From UBA7359 sp963976795 (GTDB lineage Bacteria > Pseudomonadota > Gammaproteobacteria > Eutrophobiales > Eutrophobiaceae): a stretch of 64,000 nt of DNA. The DNA lies in contig CAXBLT010000013.1 in assembly GCA_963976795.1 (NCBI GenBank), positions 1 to 64,000 of the forward strand, given 5' to 3'. This document shows positions 1-8,870 of the stretch, in pieces; within the stretch, counting starts at the first letter, position 1, and each line of letters starts with the position of its first letter. The notes under the pieces are model-generated. The model did not search any database. It worked only from the letters and a program-made list of their open reading frames with translations, and was not told the DNA's origin. Made by a program: the position numbers and the translations under genes.

Positions 1-87
1 ATTCCAAAGTTTGAAAATACAGCTTTGTTCCAGATGTTGATTGCAGACGAAATGGGTTTAACATTCAATCAATTTGAAAAACAATAG
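1..87 (+). CDS. C-terminal end of an unidentified protein (truncated by window edge)
   Basis: An open frame enters from the left edge and stops at TAG (85-87). It encodes 28 residues ending LTFNQFEKQ. The fragment is too short to assign to a family. No terminator-like hairpin follows directly; the next 140 bases before the convergent rhodanese gene hold only the palindrome at 187-205. Its reality as a gene end is inferred from the uninterrupted frame alone. Confidence 0.4.
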   Translation: MPKFENTALFQMLIADEMGLTFNQFEKQ

Positions 88-186
88 ATTTTTTTTACAA
101 GGAAAGCATGAGGCATTGATCATCTGGTTGCTTATTCTCGGGCACGTAACAGCTGCTTTTTATCACCATTATATTAAATGTGGTAG

Positions 187-205
187 AGTCATTTTTAAAA
201 TGACT
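187..205. repeat. Perfect AT-rich palindrome between convergent genes
   Basis: The sequence AGTCATTTTTAAAATGACT has 9-base arms around one central base. It lies 3' of the partial gene at 1-87 and just beyond the 3' end of the rhodanese gene on the other strand. A bidirectional terminator is the likeliest role, because the hairpin carries A and T runs on both strands, but the arms are weak. Confidence 0.35.
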
Positions 206-227
206 TCTGGTTAACAGCGCTCCTGTT

Positions 228-587
228 TTATTCTTCTAGATCAAATGCAGACTTTATCGCATCAAATTTTTCATTAATTACATGCACGTTAGAATATCCC
301 ATCATTTCGAGCGTATGTGCAGCTAATGATGCACGACCTCCCGCTCCGCAATGTAAAAGTATTGGTCTGTCTGCTTCAGGGCAGGTCTTTTCTATCTTCA
401 TTTCCAATACACCGCGGGGAATATTAGTAGATTCGTTGAGTTTGGATTCTTCCGCTTCGCCAGGTTCACGGACATCGATAATGATCGCATCATCATGCTG
501 GTCATAGAATATCTTTGCAGAAACTGGATCTATGCAATGACAGTGTGCCTTGGCTGATTCGACGAGCTTACTAACAGGTATGATCAT
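228..587 (-). CDS. Single-domain rhodanese-like sulfurtransferase
   Basis: A 119-residue protein made of one rhodanese domain. Visible features are the IIDVREPGE segment after the central strand and the active loop HCGAGGRAS, whose cysteine is about residue 80. The six-residue loop CGAGGR is of the sulfurtransferase type rather than the seven-residue Cdc25 type. I place the start at ATG 587 because GAGG lies six bases upstream; an in-frame TTG at 602 would add five residues. There is no signal peptide, so the protein is probably cytoplasmic. It probably carries persulfide sulfur, but the acceptor cannot be told from the sequence. The gene is monocistronic and downstream of, but separated from, the pilin accessory gene. 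Confidence 0.85.
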   Translation of the reverse strand: MIIPVSKLVESAKAHCHCIDPVSAKIFYDQHDDAIIIDVREPGEAEESKLNESTNIPRGVLEMKIEKTCPEADRPILLHCGAGGRASLAAHTLEMMGYSNVHVINEKFDAIKSAFDLEE

Positions 588-643
588 GGTTTCCTCACTC
601 AAATTATTTAATAAATCTAATGAGGATTATAATAGAATTTTTC

Positions 644-1339
644 TTAATGAATCTTTAAAAATTCACCTGTGGTCCCATCTATCTCGATATAGCCTGTGCC
701 GTAACGTGCTGAATATGGGTAAAGCTTCCTGTTATCTTCATTGACTGGTTCTATTTCCGCTCCCAGTTTATCTGGATCAATTGCGCCATTGAACACCTTA
801 TCTAGATTTTCCTTATATGGCGCATAAAGCTCAGTGTGGGTATAAAGAGGGCCTTTGTGTAATTGACTTATTAACACTTTACTTTTTTCATCTTCATTTT
901 CTGGCAGATTGATATATATCCAGGCAGGTACTTTTGTATCCAGTTCGTAGATTTGAGCAGGCTTAATATTATACATTTCTAAGGCGGCTTGAGATTTTGC
1001 GAGGAATACACCATTTGCATATATAACAGCTATAGGCCGTTCTTGATATACGGTCCATACTCCAAAATATAAACATGAAAATTGTATTAACCCAATAACG
1101 AAAAGATCTAGCTTCAGGTGGCGTTTGCCAACCTTATAAATAATTAATGTCAATGTAGGCCCAATGATAAAATCGATCCCGGCGATTAAGCGTATACCGT
1201 CCCAACCGCCATCCGTTGCAAATAAGAACCCCGGATACCAGAAATAGGTTATAACAGTCGCAAGTATCATGAAGATTAGCGCACTAATCAGGATGTGAAT
1301 TACAAAAGCGTGATAACGATTTTTTGGCGTGATAAACAT
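644..1339 (-). CDS. TfpX/TfpZ family type IV pilin accessory protein
   Basis: A 231-residue inner-membrane protein with three predicted helices near residues 13-33, 50-68 and 78-97, followed by a soluble region of about 130 residues. The short GWDGIRL segment and the aspartate in GIDFIIGPTLTL between helices one and two are typical of TfpX/TfpZ (FimB-like) proteins, which in Pseudomonas and Moraxella assist assembly or surface display of a particular pilin. Normally such a gene sits beside its pilin gene. Here no pilin is visible: the neighbours are a rhodanese and hemE. It is therefore an orphan accessory gene, or the pilin lies elsewhere. The family assignment is by recognition of the sequence, not by a search. 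Confidence 0.75.
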   Translation of the reverse strand: MFITPKNRYHAFVIHILISALIFMILATVITYFWYPGFLFATDGGWDGIRLIAGIDFIIGPTLTLIIYKVGKRHLKLDLFVIGLIQFSCLYFGVWTVYQERPIAVIYANGVFLAKSQAALEMYNIKPAQIYELDTKVPAWIYINLPENEDEKSKVLISQLHKGPLYTHTELYAPYKENLDKVFNGAIDPDKLGAEIEPVNEDNRKLYPYSARYGTGYIEIDGTTGEFLKIH

Positions 1340-1508
1340 ATTAATCTATATAAATTTTATTCAGGTAAAAAATATATAATCACAAATATTTTATTTAATA
1401 AATTTTTCAGAGTAAAGATACTGAATTCTGGATTAATGAGTGTACTTAAGAATACTAATTACGGTATTATTTATCACAATTAAATCAATATGTTATCAGT
1501 TTGTTTAT

Positions 1509-2579
1509 ATGAAAAATTTCCTTGAAAACGACCGCTTGCTTAAAGCGCTGTTACGCCAACCAGTAGATAAGACTCCTGTATGGATGATGCGTCAGGCAGG
1601 GAGGTATCTGCCAGAGTATCGAGCCACCCGAGAGAAGGCTGGCGATTTTGTCACATTATGCCAAACGCCAGACCTTGCATGTGAAGTCACTATGCAGCCA
1701 TTAGAACGTTACCCTCTGGACGCTGCGATATTATTCTCGGATATATTGACGATCCCCGATGCCATGGGGCTTGGGTTGAAATTAATCGAATCGGTAGGTC
1801 CTAAGTTTGATAACCCAATCACGTCACTGGGAGATATTAAAAACCTGCCCATGCCTGATCCTGAAGAAGATCTTGGTTATGTCATGGATGCTGTGCGCTT
1901 GATTCGTAAGGAGTTGAACGGAAGTGTCCCTTTAATAGGTTTTGCAGGTAGTCCCTGGACGTTAGCTACTTATATGATTGAAGGCGGATCAAGCAAAGAC
2001 TTTGGTAAAATAAAAAAGATGCTTTACCAAGAGCCAGATATGCTTCACTTGTTACTGGATCATGTTGCCAAGGCTGTTGGCTTATATTTGAATGCTCAGA
2101 TAAACGCAGGCGCTCAAGTGATTATGATTTTTGATACATGGGGCGGGGTATTATCAACACCTGCGTATCATGCGTTTTCTCTTGCGTATATGAAACAGAT
2201 TCTTGATGAATTACAAAGAGAGCACGAAGGACAAAAAATACCTGTGATCTTGTTTACAAAAGGTGCTGGTTGCTGGATTGAAGATATTGCGGGTACAGGT
2301 TGTGATGGAGTGGGTCTTGACTGGATGCAGGATATTGGGCAGGTTCGATCGAAGATAGGAGAACGTGTTGCTTTACAGGGTAATATGGATCCGGCGATTC
2401 TGAAATCTAATCCTGAAGCAATTCGTAATGAAGTCGCTTTAATACTCGAAAGCTTTGGTAAAGGTCCTGGGCACGTCTTCAATCTGGGTCATGGTATAAC
2501 GCCAGATATCGATCCAGAAAATGCAGGTGCGTTTATAAATGCGGTTCATGAGTTGAGTACGCAATATCATAGTAATTAG
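1509..2579 (+). CDS. hemE: Uroporphyrinogen decarboxylase
   Basis: A 356-residue enzyme that decarboxylates the four acetate side chains of uroporphyrinogen III to give coproporphyrinogen III in haem synthesis. Its length equals that of E. coli HemE (about 354). The N-terminal signature MRQAGRYLPEYR and the catalytic aspartate region AILFSDILTIPDAMG are intact, as is the C-terminal FNLGHGI motif. The frame is open upstream to 1440, but the start at 1509 gives the standard MKNFLENDRLLKALL N-terminus. The gene is followed after 5 bp by the DUF368 gene, probably in the same operon. Ferrochelatase, another haem gene, lies far away at 54.9 kb. The 169-bp upstream gap is very AT-rich and probably holds divergent promoters. 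Confidence 0.97.
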   Translation: MKNFLENDRLLKALLRQPVDKTPVWMMRQAGRYLPEYRATREKAGDFVTLCQTPDLACEVTMQPLERYPLDAAILFSDILTIPDAMGLGLKLIESVGPKFDNPITSLGDIKNLPMPDPEEDLGYVMDAVRLIRKELNGSVPLIGFAGSPWTLATYMIEGGSSKDFGKIKKMLYQEPDMLHLLLDHVAKAVGLYLNAQINAGAQVIMIFDTWGGVLSTPAYHAFSLAYMKQILDELQREHEGQKIPVILFTKGAGCWIEDIAGTGCDGVGLDWMQDIGQVRSKIGERVALQGNMDPAILKSNPEAIRNEVALILESFGKGPGHVFNLGHGITPDIDPENAGAFINAVHELSTQYHSN

Positions 2580-2584
2580 TTGTT

Positions 2585-3505
2585 ATGCTTAAAACCAGAT
2601 TAAAATTAATTGCGAAAGGGTTCTGTGTCGGTTCTGCCGATGTCGTCCCAGGTGTTAGTGGTGGCACGATGGCATTTATACTCGGTATCTATCCGCAATT
2701 AATCAATGCGATTAAATCATTCGATAGTGAATGGTTGAAAATGGTTTTGTCTTTTAATTTAAAAGGCGTAATCAATAGGCCGCACTTTGGTTTTTTAATT
2801 CCTTTAGGTATCGGTGCTGTAACTGCCTTACTGTTTTTTACCCGCGTAGTGCCATTACCTGTTTTGATTCGAACTCAAGCAGAGATCATATACGGTCTAT
2901 TTTTTGGCCTTGTGTTAGGTTCCATTATTCTCTTATTTCGTCATCTTGGATTACACCTGTTATTAAAAAGAGTCTTGTTTTTAATAGCAGGTATTTTATT
3001 CGGTGGTTTTGTTGTGACGATGGTTCCGGCTTCGACACCTGACGATACCTGGTTTATTTTCTTATGTGGGGCGGTCGCCATATCGGCGATGATATTGCCG
3101 GGGATTTCTGGCTCATTTATATTATTGATGTTAAAAAAATATGCCTACATTTTTAATGCAATTGGTCATTTTGATTTTTCAATTATATTGCCTTTCGTAC
3201 TAGGTATCGTTACTGGGATTATAATATTCAGTCGATTTCTTTCATATTTGTTAAAAAGATTTTATCAACAGACTATTTTATTTATTACAGGGCTGTTAAT
3301 GGCTTCTTTATATGTTATCTGGCCGTATCAGACACGCATATATGAGCTTGTTCGAAACAAAGAGCGCCTGGTTTCATCTGTGCCATATCTACCAGAAACA
3401 TTTAATAACCAGCTGTTTTATTCGGCTATTATGATGGTTATAGGTTTAGCGTTTGTAATAATACTTGATCGATATTCTGAGGATACGGTTACTATAGGTA
3501 ACTAG
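2585..3505 (+). CDS. DUF368 family membrane protein, probable undecaprenyl-phosphate translocase
   Basis: A 306-residue polytopic protein with about eight to nine hydrophobic helices. The motifs GSADVVPGVSGGTMAFILG near residue 20 and ILPGISGSFILLMLKKY near residue 180 form an internal repeat typical of DUF368. Members of this family (PopT in Vibrio, and Gram-positive relatives) have been shown genetically to return undecaprenyl phosphate across the membrane. Assigning that role here is by family. It starts 5 bp after hemE, which suggests cotranscription although the pathways are unrelated. The undecaprenyl-diphosphatase UppP, which makes the presumed substrate, is encoded at 44.4 kb. Confidence 0.85.
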   Translation: MLKTRLKLIAKGFCVGSADVVPGVSGGTMAFILGIYPQLINAIKSFDSEWLKMVLSFNLKGVINRPHFGFLIPLGIGAVTALLFFTRVVPLPVLIRTQAEIIYGLFFGLVLGSIILLFRHLGLHLLLKRVLFLIAGILFGGFVVTMVPASTPDDTWFIFLCGAVAISAMILPGISGSFILLMLKKYAYIFNAIGHFDFSIILPFVLGIVTGIIIFSRFLSYLLKRFYQQTILFITGLLMASLYVIWPYQTRIYELVRNKERLVSSVPYLPETFNNQLFYSAIMMVIGLAFVIILDRYSEDTVTIGN

Positions 3506-3556
3506 ACTTTGTGCGATCCTTAAACTTGATATACCTTATAAGTAAGGGGAATAGCT

Positions 3557-5998
3557 ATGCCATTATCTGAAATCATTTTAGTTATAATGGGTCTTTTGAC
3601 CATTGCGATGGTTGCTGCGGCTATCTGCAAAAATATCCCTGTGCCCTATACGGTCTTTCTGGTTATCCTTGGAATCATCCTTGGTTCAATAGCGCGACAT
3701 AATCCCGGGTTGGAATTATTGCTTGAATTTCAGCTTACCCCGGATCTGGTTTTATTTTTATTTTTACCTGCCTTGATTTTTGAATCGGCGTTAAATCTGG
3801 ATGCGCGCCTATTGATGAAAGATATTATTCCGGTACTGGTGTTAGCAATCCCCGCACTGTTAATCTCTGCAGGGGCTATTGGCCTAGGTCTTTGGTTGAT
3901 TCAAGATTTTAATATTTTTCATGCGCTGCTTTTTGGCACGCTAATCTCCGCAACAGATCCAGTAGCGGTTATCGCGTTGTTTAAGGAGCTCGGTGCACCT
4001 CAAAGATTAACAATACTCGTTGAAGGTGAATCATTATTCAATGACGCGACCGCGATTGTTTTCTTTAACATTATTCTGGGTTTGGCAATTACAGAACAAT
4101 TTACTGCATCTGATGCTGGTTTTGCTGTGCTTGAATTTTTCCGAGTGTTTTTTGGAGGACTGTTTGTTGGTGGCATAATTGGCATAGTCTTGAGTGAATT
4201 ATTGTATAGAATTCGAGCGGGTATGAGCTCATATCTTATTATGTCAATAGTATTGGCATACAGTAGTTTTGCTATAGCAGAACATATCATGCATGTTTCT
4301 GGTGTTATGGCTGTATTAGCTGCAGCGATTGCCTTGGGTATCTTTGGTGTGAGCCGCATACCTCAAAGCGAACGTGAGACAGTTGACGAGACATGGGATG
4401 TCTTAGCATTAATCTGTAACTCACTTTTATTTTTATTGGTTGGATTATCAGTTGATATCTCCCAACTTTTTTCTCATCTCGATAGTATTGCGATTGCGAT
4501 CGTCCTGGTCTTGGCTTCTCGTGCAGCAGGGATCTATAGTATGGTGCCGGCGACGATAAAGATGTTTAAGTTGCCACATGTTTCAGTGGGTGAACGACAT
4601 ATCATGTGGTGGGGAGGTTTGAAGGGCGGGCTCGCAATAGCGATTGTGCTGTCTATTCCGCTAGATATGCCTGGCCGCGATTCAATTTTATATATAACGT
4701 TAGGTGTTGTTTTATTTTCATTGTTAATAAATGCGCCAACTATTCGACCGCTAATGCAGAAATTGGGTTTTGATAAGTTTACCGGTGAGGAAGTCGCAGA
4801 ATTAAAACACGGTCTGATCCAGTCGCAACACCATTCAGAAGAGATATTGGAATCATTCTATAAAGCCAACTTAATATCACGTAGCACCCAACAACTGATT
4901 CAAAAAAAGACACAACAGGTGTTTAATGTCAGCGAAAATGAATCCAGTGATCGTATTGAAACGCGTCATGCTTATATAACAGCGTTACGAATAGAAATGC
5001 AGGAACTTAAGGCACTGTATGATATTGGGTTCTTGCAGTATTACACCTATATGAATATCAAGAATTCGATGCAGCGTGATCGCGAGAGCTGGTCGATTGA
5101 TTCAAAAGTAGGTATGTCAGGTGAAGAAAATAATGAAGCCAATCTATTTGTTAGACTTGAAAAAGCATTGATTAAACAATTACGTGAACATGACTTTGCT
5201 GCAGGCATGTTATCCCGTTATCAGTATCTCCGCTTTTCACAAAGTTTGCAGCGTGATATTGCTGGAGTATTGATCTGCGAAAAAGTCATTGAACAAATTA
5301 ATCATATTGATGATTTTAGTCCGGAACTTAAAAACCAGATTGTTGATAAATACAAACAACGTGCCACACGTAAAAAAAATAGATTAGAAAAAATAGCTGA
5401 GGATTTCCCTGAATTTTACATACGTTTTGAAACTAGATTGTTTGCCAAGGTCGCGTTAGTTACAGCCGAGTTTTTTACAGAAGAAGCACATCATAATGGT
5501 GAAATTGGCTCCAAGGTATTCTCTAATATAGAACGACGAATACATGCGGCAATTAATGCTTTGCAACCGATTTCAGACCCTGCCCCTAAGCTAAAGCCGC
5601 ATGACTTGATTGGAATGGTGCCGCTGTTAAATGGTTTATCAATCGATTTACTGGAGCGTTTATCAAAGCATGCAAAGGCAATGACCTTTCTGGCTGGCGA
5701 CCAAATAATTGGTGAAGGTGAAAAGGGAGACTCACTCTATATTATTACTCATGGTCTGGTATCAGTATATAAAGAAGGTTATGAGGATGAGCCCATTGGC
5801 GAGCTACGGGATGGTGATTTCTTTGGCGAAATGGCATTGTTAGGGACACAGGTGAGAACAGCCAGTGTTAAATCGATAAAGCCAACTACCTTGTTACGTT
5901 TGAGTCGGAAGGATGTGCTATTAATGGCGGATAAAGAACCTGAGTTAAAAGGTCGTCTTGAAGATATGAGTTCAGTCAGGCGATCTACAGATTCATGA
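3557..5998 (+). CDS. CPA1-type cation/proton antiporter with C-terminal cyclic-nucleotide-binding domain
   Basis: An 813-residue membrane protein. Residues 1-400 form an NhaP/NhaX-type antiporter with about twelve helices. The segments ATDPVAVIALFKELG and GESLFNDATAIVFFN carry the transport aspartates, and WWGGLKGGLAIAIVLSIP is also family-typical. Residues about 400-680 are a charged, largely helical cytoplasmic linker. Residues about 690-800 are a cNMP-binding domain with a phosphate-binding cassette GDFFGEMALLG followed by RTASV, where the arginine that contacts the cyclic phosphate is kept. A good Shine-Dalgarno (AAGGGGA) precedes ATG 3557. The 3' end overlaps lnt tail to tail by 6 bp. 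The ion (Na+ or K+) and the nucleotide are not decided by sequence. Confidence 0.9.
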   Translation: MPLSEIILVIMGLLTIAMVAAAICKNIPVPYTVFLVILGIILGSIARHNPGLELLLEFQLTPDLVLFLFLPALIFESALNLDARLLMKDIIPVLVLAIPALLISAGAIGLGLWLIQDFNIFHALLFGTLISATDPVAVIALFKELGAPQRLTILVEGESLFNDATAIVFFNIILGLAITEQFTASDAGFAVLEFFRVFFGGLFVGGIIGIVLSELLYRIRAGMSSYLIMSIVLAYSSFAIAEHIMHVSGVMAVLAAAIALGIFGVSRIPQSERETVDETWDVLALICNSLLFLLVGLSVDISQLFSHLDSIAIAIVLVLASRAAGIYSMVPATIKMFKLPHVSVGERHIMWWGGLKGGLAIAIVLSIPLDMPGRDSILYITLGVVLFSLLINAPTIRPLMQKLGFDKFTGEEVAELKHGLIQSQHHSEEILESFYKANLISRSTQQLIQKKTQQVFNVSENESSDRIETRHAYITALRIEMQELKALYDIGFLQYYTYMNIKNSMQRDRESWSIDSKVGMSGEENNEANLFVRLEKALIKQLREHDFAAGMLSRYQYLRFSQSLQRDIAGVLICEKVIEQINHIDDFSPELKNQIVDKYKQRATRKKNRLEKIAEDFPEFYIRFETRLFAKVALVTAEFFTEEAHHNGEIGSKVFSNIERRIHAAINALQPISDPAPKLKPHDLIGMVPLLNGLSIDLLERLSKHAKAMTFLAGDQIIGEGEKGDSLYIITHGLVSVYKEGYEDEPIGELRDGDFFGEMALLGTQVRTASVKSIKPTTLLRLSRKDVLLMADKEPELKGRLEDMSSVRRSTDS

Positions 5999-7492
5999 TG
6001 ACGGTTTGAACTTTCGGTTAAACATGAAACATAATAATAAGCTTAAAATGCAAAAGCTTATTATTAGAGTATTCCCAAACTTACTATAAGGAGTTTCCCC
6101 TGCATACAGTTTTACTGTTGCAGATAATGCATGCGGTTTAAACTGAGGTGAACGGGTAATAACCTTGCCTTTATTATCAATGACGGCAGAAACTCCGGTA
6201 TTGGTCGAACGTAATAGATAGCGTCCATTTTCTAATGCGCGCATTCTTGCCATCTGCAAGTGCTGATGGGGTGCAAAAGAATTACCAAACCAGGCATCAT
6301 TACTAACGTTAATTAAAATATTCGCATCAGGTAATGCCTTTCTTACTTCTGAACCGTAGGCATCTTCATAGCAAATACTCATGCCGAAGACACCTCTCTC
6401 AGTTTCAAATATTTTTTGTTCAGGATCGCCTGATGAAAAATCAGACATAGGTATCTTTAGAAAACGTAATATCTTACCGAGAAAAGGTTTAAAGGGTAAA
6501 TATTCTCCAAAAGGGACGAGATGGTATTTATGATAGAAACGATGTTCATCGTCTATCAATAAAACACTATTAAAATAATTATTAGACTCTGGGTCTTTAT
6601 AGGCAAGCCCACTCATGAACAAAGCATTGTTAGACATCTGTTCATTAGAAATCGGACGAATAAAATCATCGGCTAGCTGATACAGGGAAGGTATTGCGGT
6701 CTCCGGCCAGATAATAAGGTCTGATGACCAAAAGGGTTTACTTAGTGCAGAATAAATTTCATAGGTTTTTTGACGTTGTTCTGGTTTCCACTTTTGTTCT
6801 TGTGGTATTGCGCCTTGGATCAAAGCGATATCTATGTTTCTGCCTAAGTCGTTCGTCCAGTTAATCTTGCTCAATATAGTTGAAGATAAAATGATTAGTA
6901 TGAGTAATATTCCTCCAGTCGATCTGTGCTTCGTGTTTCCAGTGACTAATATAGTTATTGCCATTGCTGATAGACAGGCAAATAATGTAACGCCATAATC
7001 GCCAAGCACCGGAGCGAAACCAGCCAAGATACTGTCGGTTTGACTTGAGCCGACATTCAGCCAGGGAAAACCAGTTAACATCCAACCGCGGCACCACTCA
7101 GTTAATAACCATAGCGCAGGCAAGGCGATGACTCTAGCATATTTAAAAAAGCGAATTCCGAGGTAGCCACACAAGGCTGGGTATAGAGATATATATGCGA
7201 TAAAGATATAGGTAAATGAAAGGGCGCCTATAATATTAACGCCACCAAATAAGTTAATGCTGATATGTAACCAGTTGACCCCGACTCCAAACATGGCGAA
7301 GGCAAATAAGTAACCGAGTATAAAAGCTTCGCGTGCTGAATTTGTGTTTAGCCAGAAATAGAAAAGAACACTGAGTGTTATTAGGCTGATAAAATAAAAA
7401 TTATATGGAGCGAATGCAAATGGGACAAGAGCCCCGAGGATTATTGACAATAATCTTTTTACCAATATTTTATTTTGTAAAAACCGCATCAC
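5993..7492 (-). CDS. lnt: Apolipoprotein N-acyltransferase
   Basis: A 499-residue inner-membrane enzyme that adds the third acyl chain to the N-terminal cysteine of lipoproteins, completing their maturation. The N-terminal 200 residues hold six to seven helices. The periplasmic nitrilase-like domain follows, with the catalytic glutamate in IIWPETAIPSL, the lysine region KYHLVPFGEYLPF and the nucleophilic cysteine in GMSICYEDAYG. One more C-terminal helix follows. It is the last gene of the phoH-ybeY-corC-lnt run, 32 bp after corC. Several lipobox proteins that would be substrates are encoded in this window (17.1, 18.2, 30.8, 41.2 and 43.7 kb). Confidence 0.96.
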   Translation of the reverse strand: MMRFLQNKILVKRLLSIILGALVPFAFAPYNFYFISLITLSVLFYFWLNTNSAREAFILGYLFAFAMFGVGVNWLHISINLFGGVNIIGALSFTYIFIAYISLYPALCGYLGIRFFKYARVIALPALWLLTEWCRGWMLTGFPWLNVGSSQTDSILAGFAPVLGDYGVTLFACLSAMAITILVTGNTKHRSTGGILLILIILSSTILSKINWTNDLGRNIDIALIQGAIPQEQKWKPEQRQKTYEIYSALSKPFWSSDLIIWPETAIPSLYQLADDFIRPISNEQMSNNALFMSGLAYKDPESNNYFNSVLLIDDEHRFYHKYHLVPFGEYLPFKPFLGKILRFLKIPMSDFSSGDPEQKIFETERGVFGMSICYEDAYGSEVRKALPDANILINVSNDAWFGNSFAPHQHLQMARMRALENGRYLLRSTNTGVSAVIDNKGKVITRSPQFKPHALSATVKLYAGETPYSKFGNTLIISFCILSLLLCFMFNRKFKPSS

Positions 7493-7524
7493 AGAAGATT
7501 TGTGTTGAACAAATAAACTTTGGA

Positions 7525-8394
7525 TTATTCTGACACGATAGCGTCGTCAGTGTCTTCTTCTAAATTTATACGAGTAAAAAGCAAGAGGTGCACACGGCGT
7601 TTATCAGCCCTTAAAACTTTAATATTAAAGTCCTTAAAATCGATAGTTTCGCCACGTTTGGGTAAATGCCCAAAGGTGTTAATAACCATTCCGCCAATAG
7701 TCTCGTACTCATCGTCGCTAATATCTGTTTTAAAGTAAGCGTTAAACTCATCTATTGTGGTTAATGCCTTAATGGTATAACGGTCATTGTCGTGAGTGTT
7801 AATGTTAGTTTCATCTTCTTCAAAATCATGTTCGTCTTCAATTTCGCCAATGATCTCTTCAATGACATCCTCAATAGTAACCAGACCTGCAACCCCAGTA
7901 TATTCATCAATAACAATTGCCATATGGTTACGACTCGTGCGGAACTCGCGCAATAGGACATTCAAACGTTTGCTTTCAGGGATGAATACAGTTGCCCGCA
8001 TCATATCTTTAATATCGAAGTTCTTCTTTGGGTTAGCGTAATAATGTAATAAATCCTTAGCTAACAATATGCCGACTATTTCATCATTGGTGTCACCAAC
8101 AACGGGGAAACGTGAATGCCCTGACTCGACAACGACAGAAAGTATATCTTCAGGTGCAGCATCACTGTCAATAACAATCATTTGTACGCGTGGAATCATA
8201 ATGTCGCGTACCTGAATCTCAGAAACATGTAATGCTCCTTCAATCATTAGTAGTGCATCAGTATCAAGGAGGTTTCTATGCTCTGAGTTTCTTAAAATTT
8301 CAATGAGCGCATCACGATCTTCCGGTTCATGGGAAAAAATTCTGGAAAAACGTTTTAACCATTTTTTATAATTGATTGGTTTATTCTTACTCAT
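7525..8394 (-). CDS. corC: CorC/YbeX-type CBS-domain protein
   Basis: A 289-residue cytoplasmic protein with a pair of CBS domains (about residues 65-190; the segment IMIPRVQMIVIDSDA opens the first) and a C-terminal CorC_HlyC transporter-associated domain (about 205-285). It lacks the membrane DUF21 domain of larger CNNM/CorB proteins. E. coli YbeX is linked to magnesium and cobalt efflux and, through its conserved neighbour YbeY, to ribosome quality. The start overlaps the end of ybeY by 4 bp, so the two are translationally coupled. The function is known only by family. Confidence 0.92.
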   Translation of the reverse strand: MSKNKPINYKKWLKRFSRIFSHEPEDRDALIEILRNSEHRNLLDTDALLMIEGALHVSEIQVRDIMIPRVQMIVIDSDAAPEDILSVVVESGHSRFPVVGDTNDEIVGILLAKDLLHYYANPKKNFDIKDMMRATVFIPESKRLNVLLREFRTSRNHMAIVIDEYTGVAGLVTIEDVIEEIIGEIEDEHDFEEDETNINTHDNDRYTIKALTTIDEFNAYFKTDISDDEYETIGGMVINTFGHLPKRGETIDFKDFNIKVLRADKRRVHLLLFTRINLEEDTDDAIVSE

Positions 8395-8855
8395 GATGGT
8401 TGTTTTGTTTCATACGGGTTTGCATAACCTATATTTTTTAATATTTTAATTTCTTTTGATTCCATAATCCTGGCCTGTTCACTTGACTCATGATCATATC
8501 CTTGTAAATGTAATACACCATGAATTACCAGGTGCGCCCAATGAGCGTCAAACTCTTTGCCTTGCGCATTGGCCTCTCGTTCTACAACTGGTGCACAAAT
8601 AACAATATCGCCTAAAAGGTTTGGTGCCTGTTCCAGTATCTCACCTACGGGAAAGGATAATACATTTGTCGCTGACTCTTTTTTACGCCATTCCTTGTTC
8701 AGCGCGAGACCTTCTTCTTCATCAACGATACGGAGCGTTATTTCAGCATCTTGATATTTTGTATCAAGCGCTTGTTTTGCCCATTCCACAATTTTATTAC
8801 CCTCAGGAAGTGAATTTATGCCTGAAGCATTTTGAATTTCTATCATCCTATTCAT
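8391..8855 (-). CDS. ybeY: Endoribonuclease YbeY (16S rRNA maturation)
   Basis: A 154-residue metalloprotein. The zinc-binding signature HGVLHLQGYDHE (about residues 117-128) is complete, with all three histidines, and the conserved ATNVLSFPVG segment lies near residue 65. YbeY acts in 3' end maturation of 16S rRNA and in ribosome quality control. Its length matches E. coli YbeY (155). It lies 15 bp after phoH and overlaps corC by 4 bp, the classic gammaproteobacterial order. Confidence 0.96.
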   Translation of the reverse strand: MNRMIEIQNASGINSLPEGNKIVEWAKQALDTKYQDAEITLRIVDEEEGLALNKEWRKKESATNVLSFPVGEILEQAPNLLGDIVICAPVVEREANAQGKEFDAHWAHLVIHGVLHLQGYDHESSEQARIMESKEIKILKNIGYANPYETKQPS

Positions 8856-8870
8856 TATAGTCGTTAACGT

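Noticed and set aside
1440..1508. Extended HemE N-terminus from 1440
   Set aside because: The extra 23 residues are hydrophobic, unlike any HemE, and the region is extremely AT-rich promoter DNA.
2168..2482. Antisense gene within hemE
   Set aside because: An open frame on the minus strand with no ribosome site and a composition that mirrors hemE codon use; it is a shadow of the real gene.
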